Shown: positions 51,513 to 59,769, counted from the stretch's first letter. The stretch is 64,000 bases of DNA from Mycobacterium hubeiense (GCF_002838065.1 NZ_PIZU01000024.1:1-64000); one strand, 5' to 3'. Numbers and translations are program-made. Notes: a model not told the origin generated them from the sequence alone.

Positions 51513-53165
51513 GTGGCGAGCACTGCCGGGTCGAGCGGGCCCAGCGCTGGCGGTGGATCACGCGTTGAAGCGCACATCCCCGTACTGCTGACTGCCGCGA
51601 AGTCGATGCAGGCGGCCGCGGCGCAGATGCTTTCGGCAGCCATACCTACGGTCGTGCCGCCCGCGGGCTTGGACGAAGTGTCACTGAAGGCTGCGGCACG
51701 CCTCAACACCCGCGCAATCAACCTCGTCAAATCGATCGACTCTGGCAGTTGGGCGCTTGCCGGGGGCGCTACAGAGGTCGAGAACGCCGCCTACTCCTTT
51801 ATGGCCAAGGAAGCCGAGAACGCCGGCAGCTTCTCGGGTACCGGTGTCGCCGGCGGAGTGCCCACCGCACAAATGCCAGCGTTTCCGCCCCCGCCGAGCG
51901 TTCCCGACGTCGTGCTCCCTGACATTCCCGCTCCGCCCGGCGTGGTCGATGCCGAGTACACCTCCATGCTGGTCAACGGCGGTAGCGGTGAAGCCCCGCA
52001 CGTGGCTGCCGCCGAATTCTGGAACACCACAGGACAGAGTTTGACCCAAATCTCCGATGTACTGGGAGTGGCCAGGGAAGCGTTGCGCACCGGCTGGCAA
52101 TCGCCCGACGCGGAGAACGTCCACGCGGCATTGCAGAAGTTCAACGCCTGGGTCGACGACACCGGCAAGTCCTCCACCCAGCTCGGGCAGGACTGGGACA
52201 GCCACATCAACGGGTGGCGTCGCGTGCGCAACAACATTGCCAGCCCCGAAGAGGCCTCGACGACCAAAAACAACCTCGTCCAGGCGATGAACGACAACGC
52301 CGCCAACGGCGGGATGAGCACGGGCGAAGTCGTGCGGTGGACCAACGAATACTCCACGCAGAACACCACCGCCCAGACCGAGATGGCCTCATACAACGCC
52401 GACGAGACCTCGGCGCCACCGTTCGCCGAACCCGGGGCTCCGCCGCCGATCTCGTCGTCCGGTCCGCCGCGCGTGGAAGGAACACCCCGTCCGGCGCCCG
52501 GCACGCTGAAGGATCGATTGACCGACGACCCGGCGCTCAAGGGTCTTCAAGACCCCAAAGCGATCATGGCCGCCATGATGGCCGCGGCCGCGGGCGCGGC
52601 CGGGGGACTCGGCGCGATCAGCCAGGCCGGCAAAGGCCTCTTCCAGCCGATCCAACAGATCCCCCAGCAGCTGGCCCAGCTCAGCCAAATGGCTCAAACC
52701 GCCGGCGCCGCGAACGCGGCGAAAAGCGCAGCGAGCGTTCCCCGCAAGGCCAGCCCTTCAGCAGCGAAGAACGCTGGAGGGGGCGCGGGAGGCGGAAAAG
52801 GCGGTGGAGGCACCAAGCCCGCCGGTCTCGGCGGCGGCGCCAAGCTCAGCACACCTCCGCCGGCAGCGGTACCGGCCACGCCGGCCGCGCCGGCCGTCCG
52901 CGGCGTCGCGCCGGCTGCGGGGGTGGGTGGGCCCAGTCCAGCTGGGATGGGCATGATGCGCCCGATGGGAGCCATGGCCGGTGCCGCCGGCCGCGGGGAC
53001 CAAAAGGACAAGACGCGCAACAAAGAGCTGTTCCCCGACGAACCGTTCGATGAAGACAACCAGGAATACGCACCCGCGGTCCTGGGCGCCAAACCCGACC
53101 CTACTGCCCCGAAACCCACCTACGACCGCAAACTCGGCTCAGCGCCCCTCAAGAAAGCCGGGTAA
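51513..53165 (+). CDS. EspB/PPE-like type VII secretion substrate
   Basis: The protein has 550 residues. The N-terminal ~280 are helical (VEAHIPVLLTAAKSMQAAA, then WQSPDAENVHAAL near 195), matching the PE-PPE-like fold of EspB. The C-terminal half is Pro, Ala and Gly rich (GGGAGGGKGGGG, MGMMRPMGAMAGAAG) and ends in a charged segment. Such proteins leave through ESX systems. GTG start right after the 51193 gene. Confidence 0.6.
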   Translation: MASTAGSSGPSAGGGSRVEAHIPVLLTAAKSMQAAAAQMLSAAIPTVVPPAGLDEVSLKAAARLNTRAINLVKSIDSGSWALAGGATEVENAAYSFMAKEAENAGSFSGTGVAGGVPTAQMPAFPPPPSVPDVVLPDIPAPPGVVDAEYTSMLVNGGSGEAPHVAAAEFWNTTGQSLTQISDVLGVAREALRTGWQSPDAENVHAALQKFNAWVDDTGKSSTQLGQDWDSHINGWRRVRNNIASPEEASTTKNNLVQAMNDNAANGGMSTGEVVRWTNEYSTQNTTAQTEMASYNADETSAPPFAEPGAPPPISSSGPPRVEGTPRPAPGTLKDRLTDDPALKGLQDPKAIMAAMMAAAAGAAGGLGAISQAGKGLFQPIQQIPQQLAQLSQMAQTAGAANAAKSAASVPRKASPSAAKNAGGGAGGGKGGGGTKPAGLGGGAKLSTPPPAAVPATPAAPAVRGVAPAAGVGGPSPAGMGMMRPMGAMAGAAGRGDQKDKTRNKELFPDEPFDEDNQEYAPAVLGAKPDPTAPKPTYDRKLGSAPLKKAG

Positions 53166-53213
53166 CGCCCAAGAGCCCGGCCTCGGCGATCCAGAACCCT
53201 CCAAGGGCTCTGA

Positions 53214-53242
53214 CCGGATCCACCTGCGGCCGGGCATATACC
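53214..53242 (+). promoter_or_regulatory. Element-wide leaderless promoter, copy 6
   Basis: CCGGA (53214-53218), an 18-bp gap, TATACC (53237-53242), ATG of parB-like gene 7 nt later. About 40 bp are almost identical to copy 9. Confidence 0.85.
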
Positions 53243-53249
53243 TCTGGGC

Positions 53250-54386
53250 ATGACCGCCACACTCGACCAGCCGCCCACCGAAGAGGCAACCGGCAGCCTC
53301 GCCGCCGCACTCGAACGGATGGCATCCTCCGAACGCCTCCGTAAGCGCCACTTCACCATGGTGGCCGTCGAAGGACCGTCGGCCTCGGTCTCCCGGGTCC
53401 AGGGACCTGCCCCTGGCGACTCCACCACACCGGCCGACCTTGAAGGACTGATCTCCTCGATCGCCGTCGTCGGCCTGTTGCAGCCGCTGCTGGTCGAACA
53501 GATCGACTCCCGCCACATCCTGGTCGCCGGTGAACGTCGACTGCGCGCATTGCGATGGGGACATGTCAACCAGCCGGACAACCCGCACTTCCAACAAGCA
53601 CCCGCCGTCGTGTGCCCCGGCCCGCTGACCGAAGACGAACGACGCTGCTGGCAGCTCGTGGAAAACCTCGCCCGCGAAGACCTCGGTTTCGGCGAATTGG
53701 GCGCAGCACTGCTATTTGAGCGTGCCGCGGTCTTGGCCAGTGCGCTGCAGGCTCGGGGGGTGGAAGTGCCGGCCGAGCTGATGGACATCGAAGACCCCGT
53801 CACGCGCTGGCCCCTCCTCGACAAGCACCGAGTTGCTTGCGGGGCGCACACGGGCGGCGCGCCCTGGGACGAAGTCCTCAAACGAATCGGGGGGCAACTC
53901 AACGCCGAGAAGGCCAAACAGATTGTGCGGGCGTTCAAATCGCTTCCCGCCGAGGTCAGTTCCGATATGGACGCCGAAGGCGTAGCACTGGCCACCCGAC
54001 TGGACTACTTGAAGCTGGAGAAGGGCCGCAAGAACGCCGCCGCCGACATCTGGGCAGCAGTGCGCGACCGGGGCACACCCAAGCTGCTCGGCGGTGCAGT
54101 GCGCGCCGCGATGTCCGACCCGTCACTGCGCCCAGACGACGCGATCGAGGTCGCCCAGAAGCTGCATGACTCCGCCAACGCATCCCGCTCGGCCGCACTG
54201 CGCGGCGAAACCGATGACACCCCAGTCGAAGACGCCGACCCCGAGATCGTGGGAGCCGCCGTCACTGCCGTCACCCGGCTGCTCGCCGAGCTGCGCGCCG
54301 GCAAAAAGCTCGGCGGATATGCCGGCGGGACACTGCTGCTGCACACCCGCGAACTGCTCACCCTGGCAGGAGGACAGCAGTCGTGA
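53250..54386 (+). CDS. ParB-like partition/nuclease-domain protein
   Basis: The protein has 378 residues. The ParB/Srx domain (about 55-135) has VVGLLQPLLVEQ, ILVAGERRLRALRWG (the GERRxRA box) and QLVENLAREDLGF. A helical DNA-binding region follows. No ParA is in the window, and the domain could serve transcription or nicking instead. Leaderless; coupled by GTGA to the next gene. Confidence 0.8.
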   Translation: MTATLDQPPTEEATGSLAAALERMASSERLRKRHFTMVAVEGPSASVSRVQGPAPGDSTTPADLEGLISSIAVVGLLQPLLVEQIDSRHILVAGERRLRALRWGHVNQPDNPHFQQAPAVVCPGPLTEDERRCWQLVENLAREDLGFGELGAALLFERAAVLASALQARGVEVPAELMDIEDPVTRWPLLDKHRVACGAHTGGAPWDEVLKRIGGQLNAEKAKQIVRAFKSLPAEVSSDMDAEGVALATRLDYLKLEKGRKNAAADIWAAVRDRGTPKLLGGAVRAAMSDPSLRPDDAIEVAQKLHDSANASRSAALRGETDDTPVEDADPEIVGAAVTAVTRLLAELRAGKKLGGYAGGTLLLHTRELLTLAGGQQS

Positions 54387-55507
54387 CCATCCAGCTGCCC
54401 TTGACCGTGCTCACCCCAGCCCGGGCATGCGACTGCCGGGTGTGCCCATTCTTCATCGACAACCCCGATGCGGCAGAACCGATCTGCAGCGGATCGAACT
54501 CGGACTGCTCGTATTGCGGCTCCGCGCGCACCGCCGACCAACTCACCCCCTCATGCGGCCAGTGCTCAATCCGCTGCGGATCGCGCACCGACATCAGGGC
54601 CTGGATGCGTGACGCCGGCGGCACCCTCGATTTCGACGACATCACCCTCCAAGACATGCACTGGCCCGACGGGATGCCGCGGTTCGTGCCCCAGATCGAC
54701 ACCACCAACCCCGCCGAGCTCGACGGTGATCTGCAGTGGCCGGCCTACGCGGTAGGGCTGCGTCGTGTGTTCTCCCCGAAGGTGTGGGATGTGTTGCCGG
54801 GGTTTCGCGACATCACCGCGCGCGAGGCCTTGGGGCTGGGTGATGGGCAGCTGTCAGTGCTCGTGGGTTATGGCGAAGACCCGCTGGTGGAAGCCTTTTG
54901 GACGCGGCGTCGTCGGATCTATCCGCTGATGGCCCAACATCAGTGGGATCTGGTGCTGTCTCCGAATTTCAGTATGTATGGAAATCAGCCCCGCACAGAA
55001 CACCTCATCAACTTCCGCCGCAACCTCGTCATCGCCGAAGAGCTCCTGGCCGCCGGCGTCAACGCAGTCCCCAACATCTACTGGTACCGCCTCGAAGACC
55101 TGCAGCGCTATTCCCGCTGGCTCCACGACATCACGCCGCCGGCGATCGCGATCAATCTGCAGACATTCCGCACTGACGCCGACTGGGAAGAGATGGCGCT
55201 GCCCGGCCTGTCATGGCTGGGCGGGGAACTGCCCACCGCGACCCGACTCGTGGTGGTCGGATCCTCACGCAAGTCACGCATAGACGAGCTGCTGGCACTC
55301 TACGGAGACCGGTTGACCGTTATCTCCCAGAACCCCATTCAGTACGCCCGACACGGCGCGATCATGGGCCCCACCGGCCGCGAAGACGTCCACGCCGACG
55401 TCGCGGTGGCGTTCGCGGCCACGGTCCGCTACTACTCCTCGCTGCTGACGCAGTGGACACCTGAGGATCAAACAGCGACTCGAACGTGTGGGGGAAGCAA
55501 TGGGTGA
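54383..55507 (+). CDS. DUF4417-like protein with Cys-rich N-terminus
   Basis: The protein has 374 residues. The first 75 hold about ten cysteines (CDCRVCPF, CSGS, CSYCGS, CGQCSIRCGS), suggesting metal or Fe-S sites. The middle (VLSPNFSMYGNQPRTEHLINFRRN and VNAVPNIYWY) resembles DUF4417, found in phages and plasmids. Function of the family is unknown. Coupled to parB. Confidence 0.6.
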   Translation: MTIQLPLTVLTPARACDCRVCPFFIDNPDAAEPICSGSNSDCSYCGSARTADQLTPSCGQCSIRCGSRTDIRAWMRDAGGTLDFDDITLQDMHWPDGMPRFVPQIDTTNPAELDGDLQWPAYAVGLRRVFSPKVWDVLPGFRDITAREALGLGDGQLSVLVGYGEDPLVEAFWTRRRRIYPLMAQHQWDLVLSPNFSMYGNQPRTEHLINFRRNLVIAEELLAAGVNAVPNIYWYRLEDLQRYSRWLHDITPPAIAINLQTFRTDADWEEMALPGLSWLGGELPTATRLVVVGSSRKSRIDELLALYGDRLTVISQNPIQYARHGAIMGPTGREDVHADVAVAFAATVRYYSSLLTQWTPEDQTATRTCGGSNG

Positions 55508-56039
55508 GATTGACCGCGTCCAGCGCGCAACCGCATCGAAGCGTGTCCCCGACGTCCACCGAGACGTCTTCGGATCATTGCGCGCAACCCCGCCGGCCCC
55601 ACCGGACAACAGCGACTCAAATCGCTCAGTCTCCGAGGCCGCCGCGCTGGAGACGCGGAGGAACGACCTACGGCGAATGCTGAGGATATGGGACCACGAG
55701 CCCTCGCCAGATCAGCGCTACTGGGACAAGCGTGAGGCGGGACTGGACGCAGATTCGAAGATTGGCACCACTGATCCGAATTCGCCGTTCTGGAAGGCCG
55801 CGCACGATGCCGAAATGCGCAAGGCTGCGTCGGCACTGTCGGGACCCGATCATCCTCCGAGGGCTACTCGAATTGCCTGGTACCGACGGCTTTTCACCAC
55901 CGCGCGCCGACAGGCCGACTCGCCACAACCTTCCACAACCCCGGGGCGGCAAGTTCGCCGATACGGCGGGCTTTGCGGTGCCCCGACAAGTCGCGGCGAC
56001 TTGTGCCGCAACCCAGCCGGCTCATGTCCGCACCACTGA
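55500..56039 (+). CDS. Hypothetical protein with C-terminal Cys/His motif
   Basis: The protein has 179 residues; ATG overlaps the previous stop, GGGGAAG upstream. The C-terminus LCGAPTSRGDLCRN then CPHH is a CxxxT-x-x-G-x-x-C zinc motif seen at the ends of other actinobacterial mobile-element proteins. Third gene of the ParB operon. Confidence 0.55.
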   Translation: MGEIDRVQRATASKRVPDVHRDVFGSLRATPPAPPDNSDSNRSVSEAAALETRRNDLRRMLRIWDHEPSPDQRYWDKREAGLDADSKIGTTDPNSPFWKAAHDAEMRKAASALSGPDHPPRATRIAWYRRLFTTARRQADSPQPSTTPGRQVRRYGGLCGAPTSRGDLCRNPAGSCPHH

Positions 56040-56064
56040 TTTTGACGCCAATCTGGGCGAGTTG

Positions 56065-56448
56065 TCACGACGACCAGCGGCCGGCCTCCTCTGCGCGGTC
56101 AGCGCAGTTGCCGCACAAGCCGTCGAAGCCGTCGGCGGCATCGGTATCGACCGGCTCGTCGTTGCGGTGGGTCACCCGCCCGCAGTCGCCGCACCGCTCG
56201 ATGTCCTCGTATTCGTCGCGGACCGCCCGCAGTGCGGCGCGCTGCGTGGGACCCGTGCCCGCCGCAGCGAACAAGCCTTCCTCCCAGTAGCCGGTGTCCT
56301 CACGCTGGTCTTGGACATCTCCGGGCAACACGTACTCGACGACGATGCGGCCGTTCTCCCAGTGCCCGACGAAGGTCCACGTGCCGTCACCGGCTGCCGG
56401 GTCGTGTTGATCCGGCCGCTGGGTCATGTGGTGGTGATCGGGGGCCAC
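56065..56448 (-). CDS. Hypothetical zinc-ribbon protein
   Basis: The protein has 127 residues from GTG 56448. CGDC and CGNC near the C-terminus form a likely zinc ribbon; the first part has WTFVGHWENGRIVVEYVLP. It follows the 51-residue gene by 1 bp. Confidence 0.55.
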   Translation of the reverse strand: MAPDHHHMTQRPDQHDPAAGDGTWTFVGHWENGRIVVEYVLPGDVQDQREDTGYWEEGLFAAAGTGPTQRAALRAVRDEYEDIERCGDCGRVTHRNDEPVDTDAADGFDGLCGNCADRAEEAGRWSS

Positions 56449-56449
56449 G

Positions 56450-56605
56450 TTATCGCTGCTTCGGATGCTCTACGGCCCAATGGGTTTGGGCGTCGACATA
56501 TCCGCTGAGGTATCCCTGGGCCAGTTGGCTGGCGACGTCGTTGACGTAGCTCGGGGCGCGGGGTGTGTCTTGCCAATTGTCTGGTAGGTCGATCACCACT
56601 CGCAT
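56450..56605 (-). CDS. Small 51-residue protein under palindromic operator
   Basis: ATG with GGAAGGATC upstream. Begins MRVVIDLPDNWQ, soluble, antitoxin-like size. The palindrome at 56630-56651 lies 25 nt upstream and probably controls it and the next gene. Confidence 0.55.
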   Translation of the reverse strand: MRVVIDLPDNWQDTPRAPSYVNDVASQLAQGYLSGYVDAQTHWAVEHPKQR

Positions 56606-56629
56606 GCCGAAGATCCTTCCAACTCACTG

Positions 56630-56651
56630 TATACACCGGAGCGGGTGTATA
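56630..56651. promoter_or_regulatory. Palindrome TATACACC-N6-GGTGTATA, copy 2
   Basis: A perfect 8-bp inverted repeat, spacer GGAGCG. Located between the divergent 56605 gene and the HNH operon. Confidence 0.65.
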
Positions 56652-56717
56652 GTTGACGAGTCTAGCGGAAGCTACCGACATGTAAGGGCACGCAGAGTGC
56701 ACACACCCAGCACGCGA

Positions 56718-56746
56718 CCGGAATCTCGACGCGAAAGGCATATACC
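56718..56746 (+). promoter_or_regulatory. Element-wide leaderless promoter, copy 7
   Basis: CCGGA (56718-56722), an 18-bp gap, TATACC (56741-56746), ATG at 56754 after 7 nt. Confidence 0.82.
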
Positions 56747-56753
56747 TCACACC

Positions 56754-56783
56754 ATGACCCCGATAGATGGAGTGATCTCGTGA
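56754..56783 (+). CDS. Nine-codon leaderless mini-ORF
   Basis: Encodes MTPIDGVIS. The TGA overlaps the GTG of the HNH gene (GTGA), so ribosomes loading at the 5' end would reinitiate on the main gene. Confidence 0.6.
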   Translation: MTPIDGVIS

Positions 56784-57490
56784 AGCGCTGGAAACGGCGG
56801 GCGAGTGCAGCGGCCACCACCGCCGCCGCCCTGTGGATTGGATGGACCGCGCTCACCGGCACCGACACCACGACATCGATCGTCGCCCCGCCGGCGCTGC
56901 CGGCGCAGCAGAGTGCAACCGTTGCTCAGCTGCTGAGGCAGGTCGCGGTGATCGACGAGCTGCCCCAGGTCGTCGGCTATGAGCGCAGCTGCAAGAAGGG
57001 CAAGGCGTGCGTCTTCGGCCCGGCCTGGAATGACCCCCTAGACAGATCGGGATGCGATACAAGACAGAGGGTTCTGCGCGCCCAGCTCACCGATGTCACC
57101 TTCAAGCCGGGCACCCGCAATTGCAAAGTCGTCAGCGGGGTACTGCACGATCCCTACACTGGCACCGAGATCCGCTACAGCAGCGCTGATCCCGACTCTG
57201 TGGAAATCGACCACATCGCCGCGCTGTCTCGAGTCTGGCATCTCGGTGCATGGCGGTGGACTGCGCAGCAGCGCCAGGTGTTCGCCAATGATACCGACAA
57301 TCTGCTCGCGGTGTCCGGGGCGCAGAACTCAACGAAATCCGATGCGGGACTGCGGGAATGGCTGCCGCCCAACCAGTTGTATGTTTGCCCCTACATCGAG
57401 AAGTACCTCGCGGTGATGGTCAAGTACCAGCTGCCCATCACCCGCAGCGATCGCGATGTCGCCGCACGCAGCTGTGCGGCTGCCGCCTGA
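56780..57490 (+). CDS. Secreted HNH endonuclease-like protein (DUF1524/GmrSD C-terminal type)
   Basis: The protein has 236 residues. An N-terminal signal-anchor (about 12-30) suggests export. EIDHIAALSRVWHLGAW carries the catalytic His pair region, and FANDTDNLLAVSGAQNSTKSD the Asn/metal part of the HNH fold. Cysteine pairs fit an extracellular disulfide protein. It may cut DNA in the envelope or a competitor's DNA. GTG start coupled to the mini-ORF. Confidence 0.78.
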   Translation: MKRWKRRASAAATTAAALWIGWTALTGTDTTTSIVAPPALPAQQSATVAQLLRQVAVIDELPQVVGYERSCKKGKACVFGPAWNDPLDRSGCDTRQRVLRAQLTDVTFKPGTRNCKVVSGVLHDPYTGTEIRYSSADPDSVEIDHIAALSRVWHLGAWRWTAQQRQVFANDTDNLLAVSGAQNSTKSDAGLREWLPPNQLYVCPYIEKYLAVMVKYQLPITRSDRDVAARSCAAAA

Positions 57491-57539
57491 GCGGGCATCG
57501 GTTGCTTTGTCGGTGCCGGGGGGTAACCTCAAACCATCA

Positions 57540-57559
57540 ATACACCGGAATAGGTGTAT
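57540..57559. promoter_or_regulatory. Palindrome ATACACC-N6-GGTGTAT, copy 3
   Basis: Perfect 7-bp arms, spacer GGAATA, 20 nt upstream of the GTG at 57579. Likely operator over the promoter of that gene. Confidence 0.65.
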
Positions 57560-57578
57560 ATGGAGTGGGGAGCGCGAA

Positions 57579-58046
57579 GTGCACGTCTATATCACCGTAG
57601 CGATCAACGGAACACTCGACGCCGATGCGGTACCAGCCGCCGTCGAACAGGCACTCGCCCCATACGGCGAACAGCGCGACGTCATCGGCGAGGACGCCAT
57701 AGCGACCGGCAAATGGGAAGGCTGGATCGTCGGCGGCCGCCTCGCCAACAGCTGGGCGATCACCGCCCACCCCAAACTGGCCACCGCGCGGCTCCCACGG
57801 TGGCAATGGCCCGACCACGGTCACGGCAGCATCGCCCGCGTGCGCGACATCACCGCGACCTCGCTGACAGCGACAACCGCCTACATCCACCTCGACGGAA
57901 CCTGGCACGACAGCGGCCGTCTCGACTGGCAACCAACCATCGCCCACGACAGCGCAGCGGCCCGCCGTTGGCGCTTCGACTACTCGGCATGGATCACCAC
58001 ACTGCCCGCCGACACGTGGCTGGTCCTGATCGACGCACACCGATGA
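57579..58046 (+). CDS. Hypothetical protein under palindromic operator
   Basis: The protein has 155 residues, GTG start, GGGGAG upstream. Begins VHVYITVAINGTLD; Trp-rich (WEGWIVGGRLANSWAI, PRWQWPDH). No family recognised. Confidence 0.55.
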   Translation: MHVYITVAINGTLDADAVPAAVEQALAPYGEQRDVIGEDAIATGKWEGWIVGGRLANSWAITAHPKLATARLPRWQWPDHGHGSIARVRDITATSLTATTAYIHLDGTWHDSGRLDWQPTIAHDSAAARRWRFDYSAWITTLPADTWLVLIDAHR

Positions 58047-58081
58047 TGGCGCGCACCGGCGAACCCGTAGAACTCATCTGC

Positions 58082-58110
58082 CCGGAACTGTCACCGCCCA
58101 GGCATATACC
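58082..58110 (+). promoter_or_regulatory. Element-wide leaderless promoter, copy 8
   Basis: CCGGA (58082-58086), an 18-bp gap, TATACC (58105-58110), ATG at 58118 after 7 nt. Confidence 0.8.
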
Positions 58111-58117
58111 TCATGGC

Positions 58118-58225
58118 ATGACGACCTCAACGTGGCCCGCGCAGCGCCGATCCTGTGCCGTGCATGGGTCGGCGCGCACCGCCCGGACGCCAGCCGCTCG
58201 CATCCACAGGGGCCGCTGGTCGTGA
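58118..58225 (+). CDS. 35-residue leaderless ORF
   Basis: Basic, Arg/Thr-rich peptide, ending in a TGA that overlaps the GTG of the NYN-like gene. Same layout as at 56754 and 12000. Confidence 0.55.
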   Translation: MTTSTWPAQRRSCAVHGSARTARTPAARIHRGRWS

Positions 58226-58530
58226 CCACCACAGCCCGCGCCGTCGTCGTCATCGACTACCAAAACGTCCACCTCACCGGACATGCACACTTCCGTCCCA
58301 CCCAACCCGTGCACGAATCGCTGATCATCCCGGGACTGTTCGCCCGCCGACTCATCGACGTGCGCAACGCCACCAGCTACATCCGCGTCGTTGCCGGCAT
58401 CGTCGCCACCATCGTGATCAACGCAGTGCGTCGGATCCGGCGCCTGATCACCACCGGCATACTCCTGGCGATCGCCGGAGGAAGCGCCACCAGCATCACG
58501 ACACTCCACGATCTCCTCGTCGCGCACTGA
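58222..58530 (+). CDS. Truncated NYN-domain protein with membrane helices
   Basis: The protein has 102 residues. It begins like a NYN ribonuclease domain (ARAVVVIDYQNVHLTGHAHF, PVHESLIIPGLFARRLIDVRNA) with the first catalytic Asp, but stops after about 50 residues. The rest is two hydrophobic segments (about 52-65, 73-88). The later NYN aspartates are missing, so it is probably not a nuclease; it may have been remodelled into a membrane protein or be a decayed fusion. Confidence 0.6.
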   Translation: MTTTARAVVVIDYQNVHLTGHAHFRPTQPVHESLIIPGLFARRLIDVRNATSYIRVVAGIVATIVINAVRRIRRLITTGILLAIAGGSATSITTLHDLLVAH

Positions 58531-58575
58531 CGTTGCCTAACACCCACGGAAACCACTGATGAAAGGAAACGCTGA

Positions 58576-58830
58576 ATGTCTGACCCTGTCAGCACCACAC
58601 CGGCGAGCAACCAGCCCCGACTGCGAGCAGATGCTGTTGCGTCCGTGGCAGCCCTAGTAGGAGTCGCGGCCGGGATCACCGGGTACGCAGCAGCCTGGCT
58701 GCGCCACCGGCAGCAACGACACACCGTCACCACCTCGACCGGCGTGCCGGACAACCATCACATCATCGACAGAGCAGCAACCGGTGGCAACGCGAGTGAA
58801 GTGGTGCTGCAAGGGCTTACTCAGACATGA
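58576..58830 (+). CDS. Small membrane protein
   Basis: The protein has 84 residues with GAAAGGAAA upstream. One TM helix (about 22-42) then a His/Thr-rich tail. Coupled by ATGA to the next gene. Confidence 0.55.
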   Translation: MSDPVSTTPASNQPRLRADAVASVAALVGVAAGITGYAAAWLRHRQQRHTVTTSTGVPDNHHIIDRAATGGNASEVVLQGLTQT

Positions 58831-59150
58831 ACGTTCTAAGTCCCGCTGTCCTATACATCATCGCGATTATCTTGATGTTTGCGGGAACGGCTGCGACGGT
58901 GGCGTTCTTCCGCGGAGATCAACCCGACTGGATCGCCCTATCGGTCGGAGTTAGCGGCATTGTCATCGCCTTCGGCTTGGTGATCACCCTCCCCGCAGCT
59001 CCGCCGGTCGTATTGCAAGTCGCCCCTTATTTCCTGGGCTGCCTACTACTTTTCGATGCGGTTCGAAGAGCCGTTAGACGACGGCGAGGTCAACGCCGAA
59101 CCTCACGCCATCGGCAGAATGGCCCTCCGGATATCGAAAACATCCCGTAG
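58827..59150 (+). CDS. Small three-helix membrane protein
   Basis: The protein has 107 residues with TM helices at about 7-26, 36-54 and 61-78, and a strongly basic C-terminus. Last gene of the NYN operon. Confidence 0.55.
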   Translation: MNVLSPAVLYIIAIILMFAGTAATVAFFRGDQPDWIALSVGVSGIVIAFGLVITLPAAPPVVLQVAPYFLGCLLLFDAVRRAVRRRRGQRRTSRHRQNGPPDIENIP

Positions 59151-59412
59151 GTGATCGCGTACCGGACGGGGACAGCGGAGCGCCCCACGTGTCCAATGTC
59201 ATGAGACAGCACATCTGACCGGTCAGCACGCCAATTATGCTGTTCGTCGAGGCAACGGTCGCAGATCCCGACGCTGTTTTGGCAACATCGTCGGAGCGCT
59301 CGCCGCTGGTGGCCTACGGCTACCCCGCTTCCAGGAGTGGTGAGTTGGAATTCCCGACAGTGACAGGCGTGGGGACGAGCACCGGTCGCGTTTGATGTCG
59401 TGTGGCGTGTGA
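59151..59412. other. Intergenic, no gene seen
   Basis: About 260 bp ending in promoter copy 9. No convincing ORF or hairpin. Confidence 0.4.
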
Positions 59413-59441
59413 CCGGATCCGCCTGCGGTCAGGCATATACC
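59413..59441 (+). promoter_or_regulatory. Element-wide leaderless promoter, copy 9
   Basis: CCGGA (59413-59417), an 18-bp gap, TATACC (59436-59441), ATG at 59449 after 7 nt. Nearly identical over 40 bp to copy 6. Confidence 0.85.
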
Positions 59442-59448
59442 TCGGGGC

Positions 59449-59769
59449 ATGAGCATTCGAGTCGCTGTTGTCAGCGCATACGACGCGTCGACTGGCTGGT
59501 CGACGCTGCCCGTCGCCGCGGTGGGCTGGAGTCAGGGTTGGTCCTGGTGGGACTGGGTTCCGCTCAGCGCTCCCGCGCGGGAACTGCGCTACACGGTGAT
59601 CGAGGGCCTCGACCCCGCCGAGCGTGAACGCTGGCTGCAGCGGTTTTTCGACGAGCCGACCGCAACGTATTCGGTCAGCGAGGTCCTGGTCCTCGACAAC
59701 GACGGACGCGAGGCCGCCGAACAGGCGGTGCGTGACACCCTCGACCAGCTTCTCGTGGAGGGGGCGTGA
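59449..59769 (+). CDS. Hypothetical protein heading the kinase operon
   Basis: The protein has 106 residues, leaderless. Begins SIRVAVVSAYDASTGW; WSQGWSWWDWVP in the middle. Mixed alpha/beta pattern. Ends 1 bp before the next ATG. No family recognised. Confidence 0.6.
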   Translation: MSIRVAVVSAYDASTGWSTLPVAAVGWSQGWSWWDWVPLSAPARELRYTVIEGLDPAERERWLQRFFDEPTATYSVSEVLVLDNDGREAAEQAVRDTLDQLLVEGA

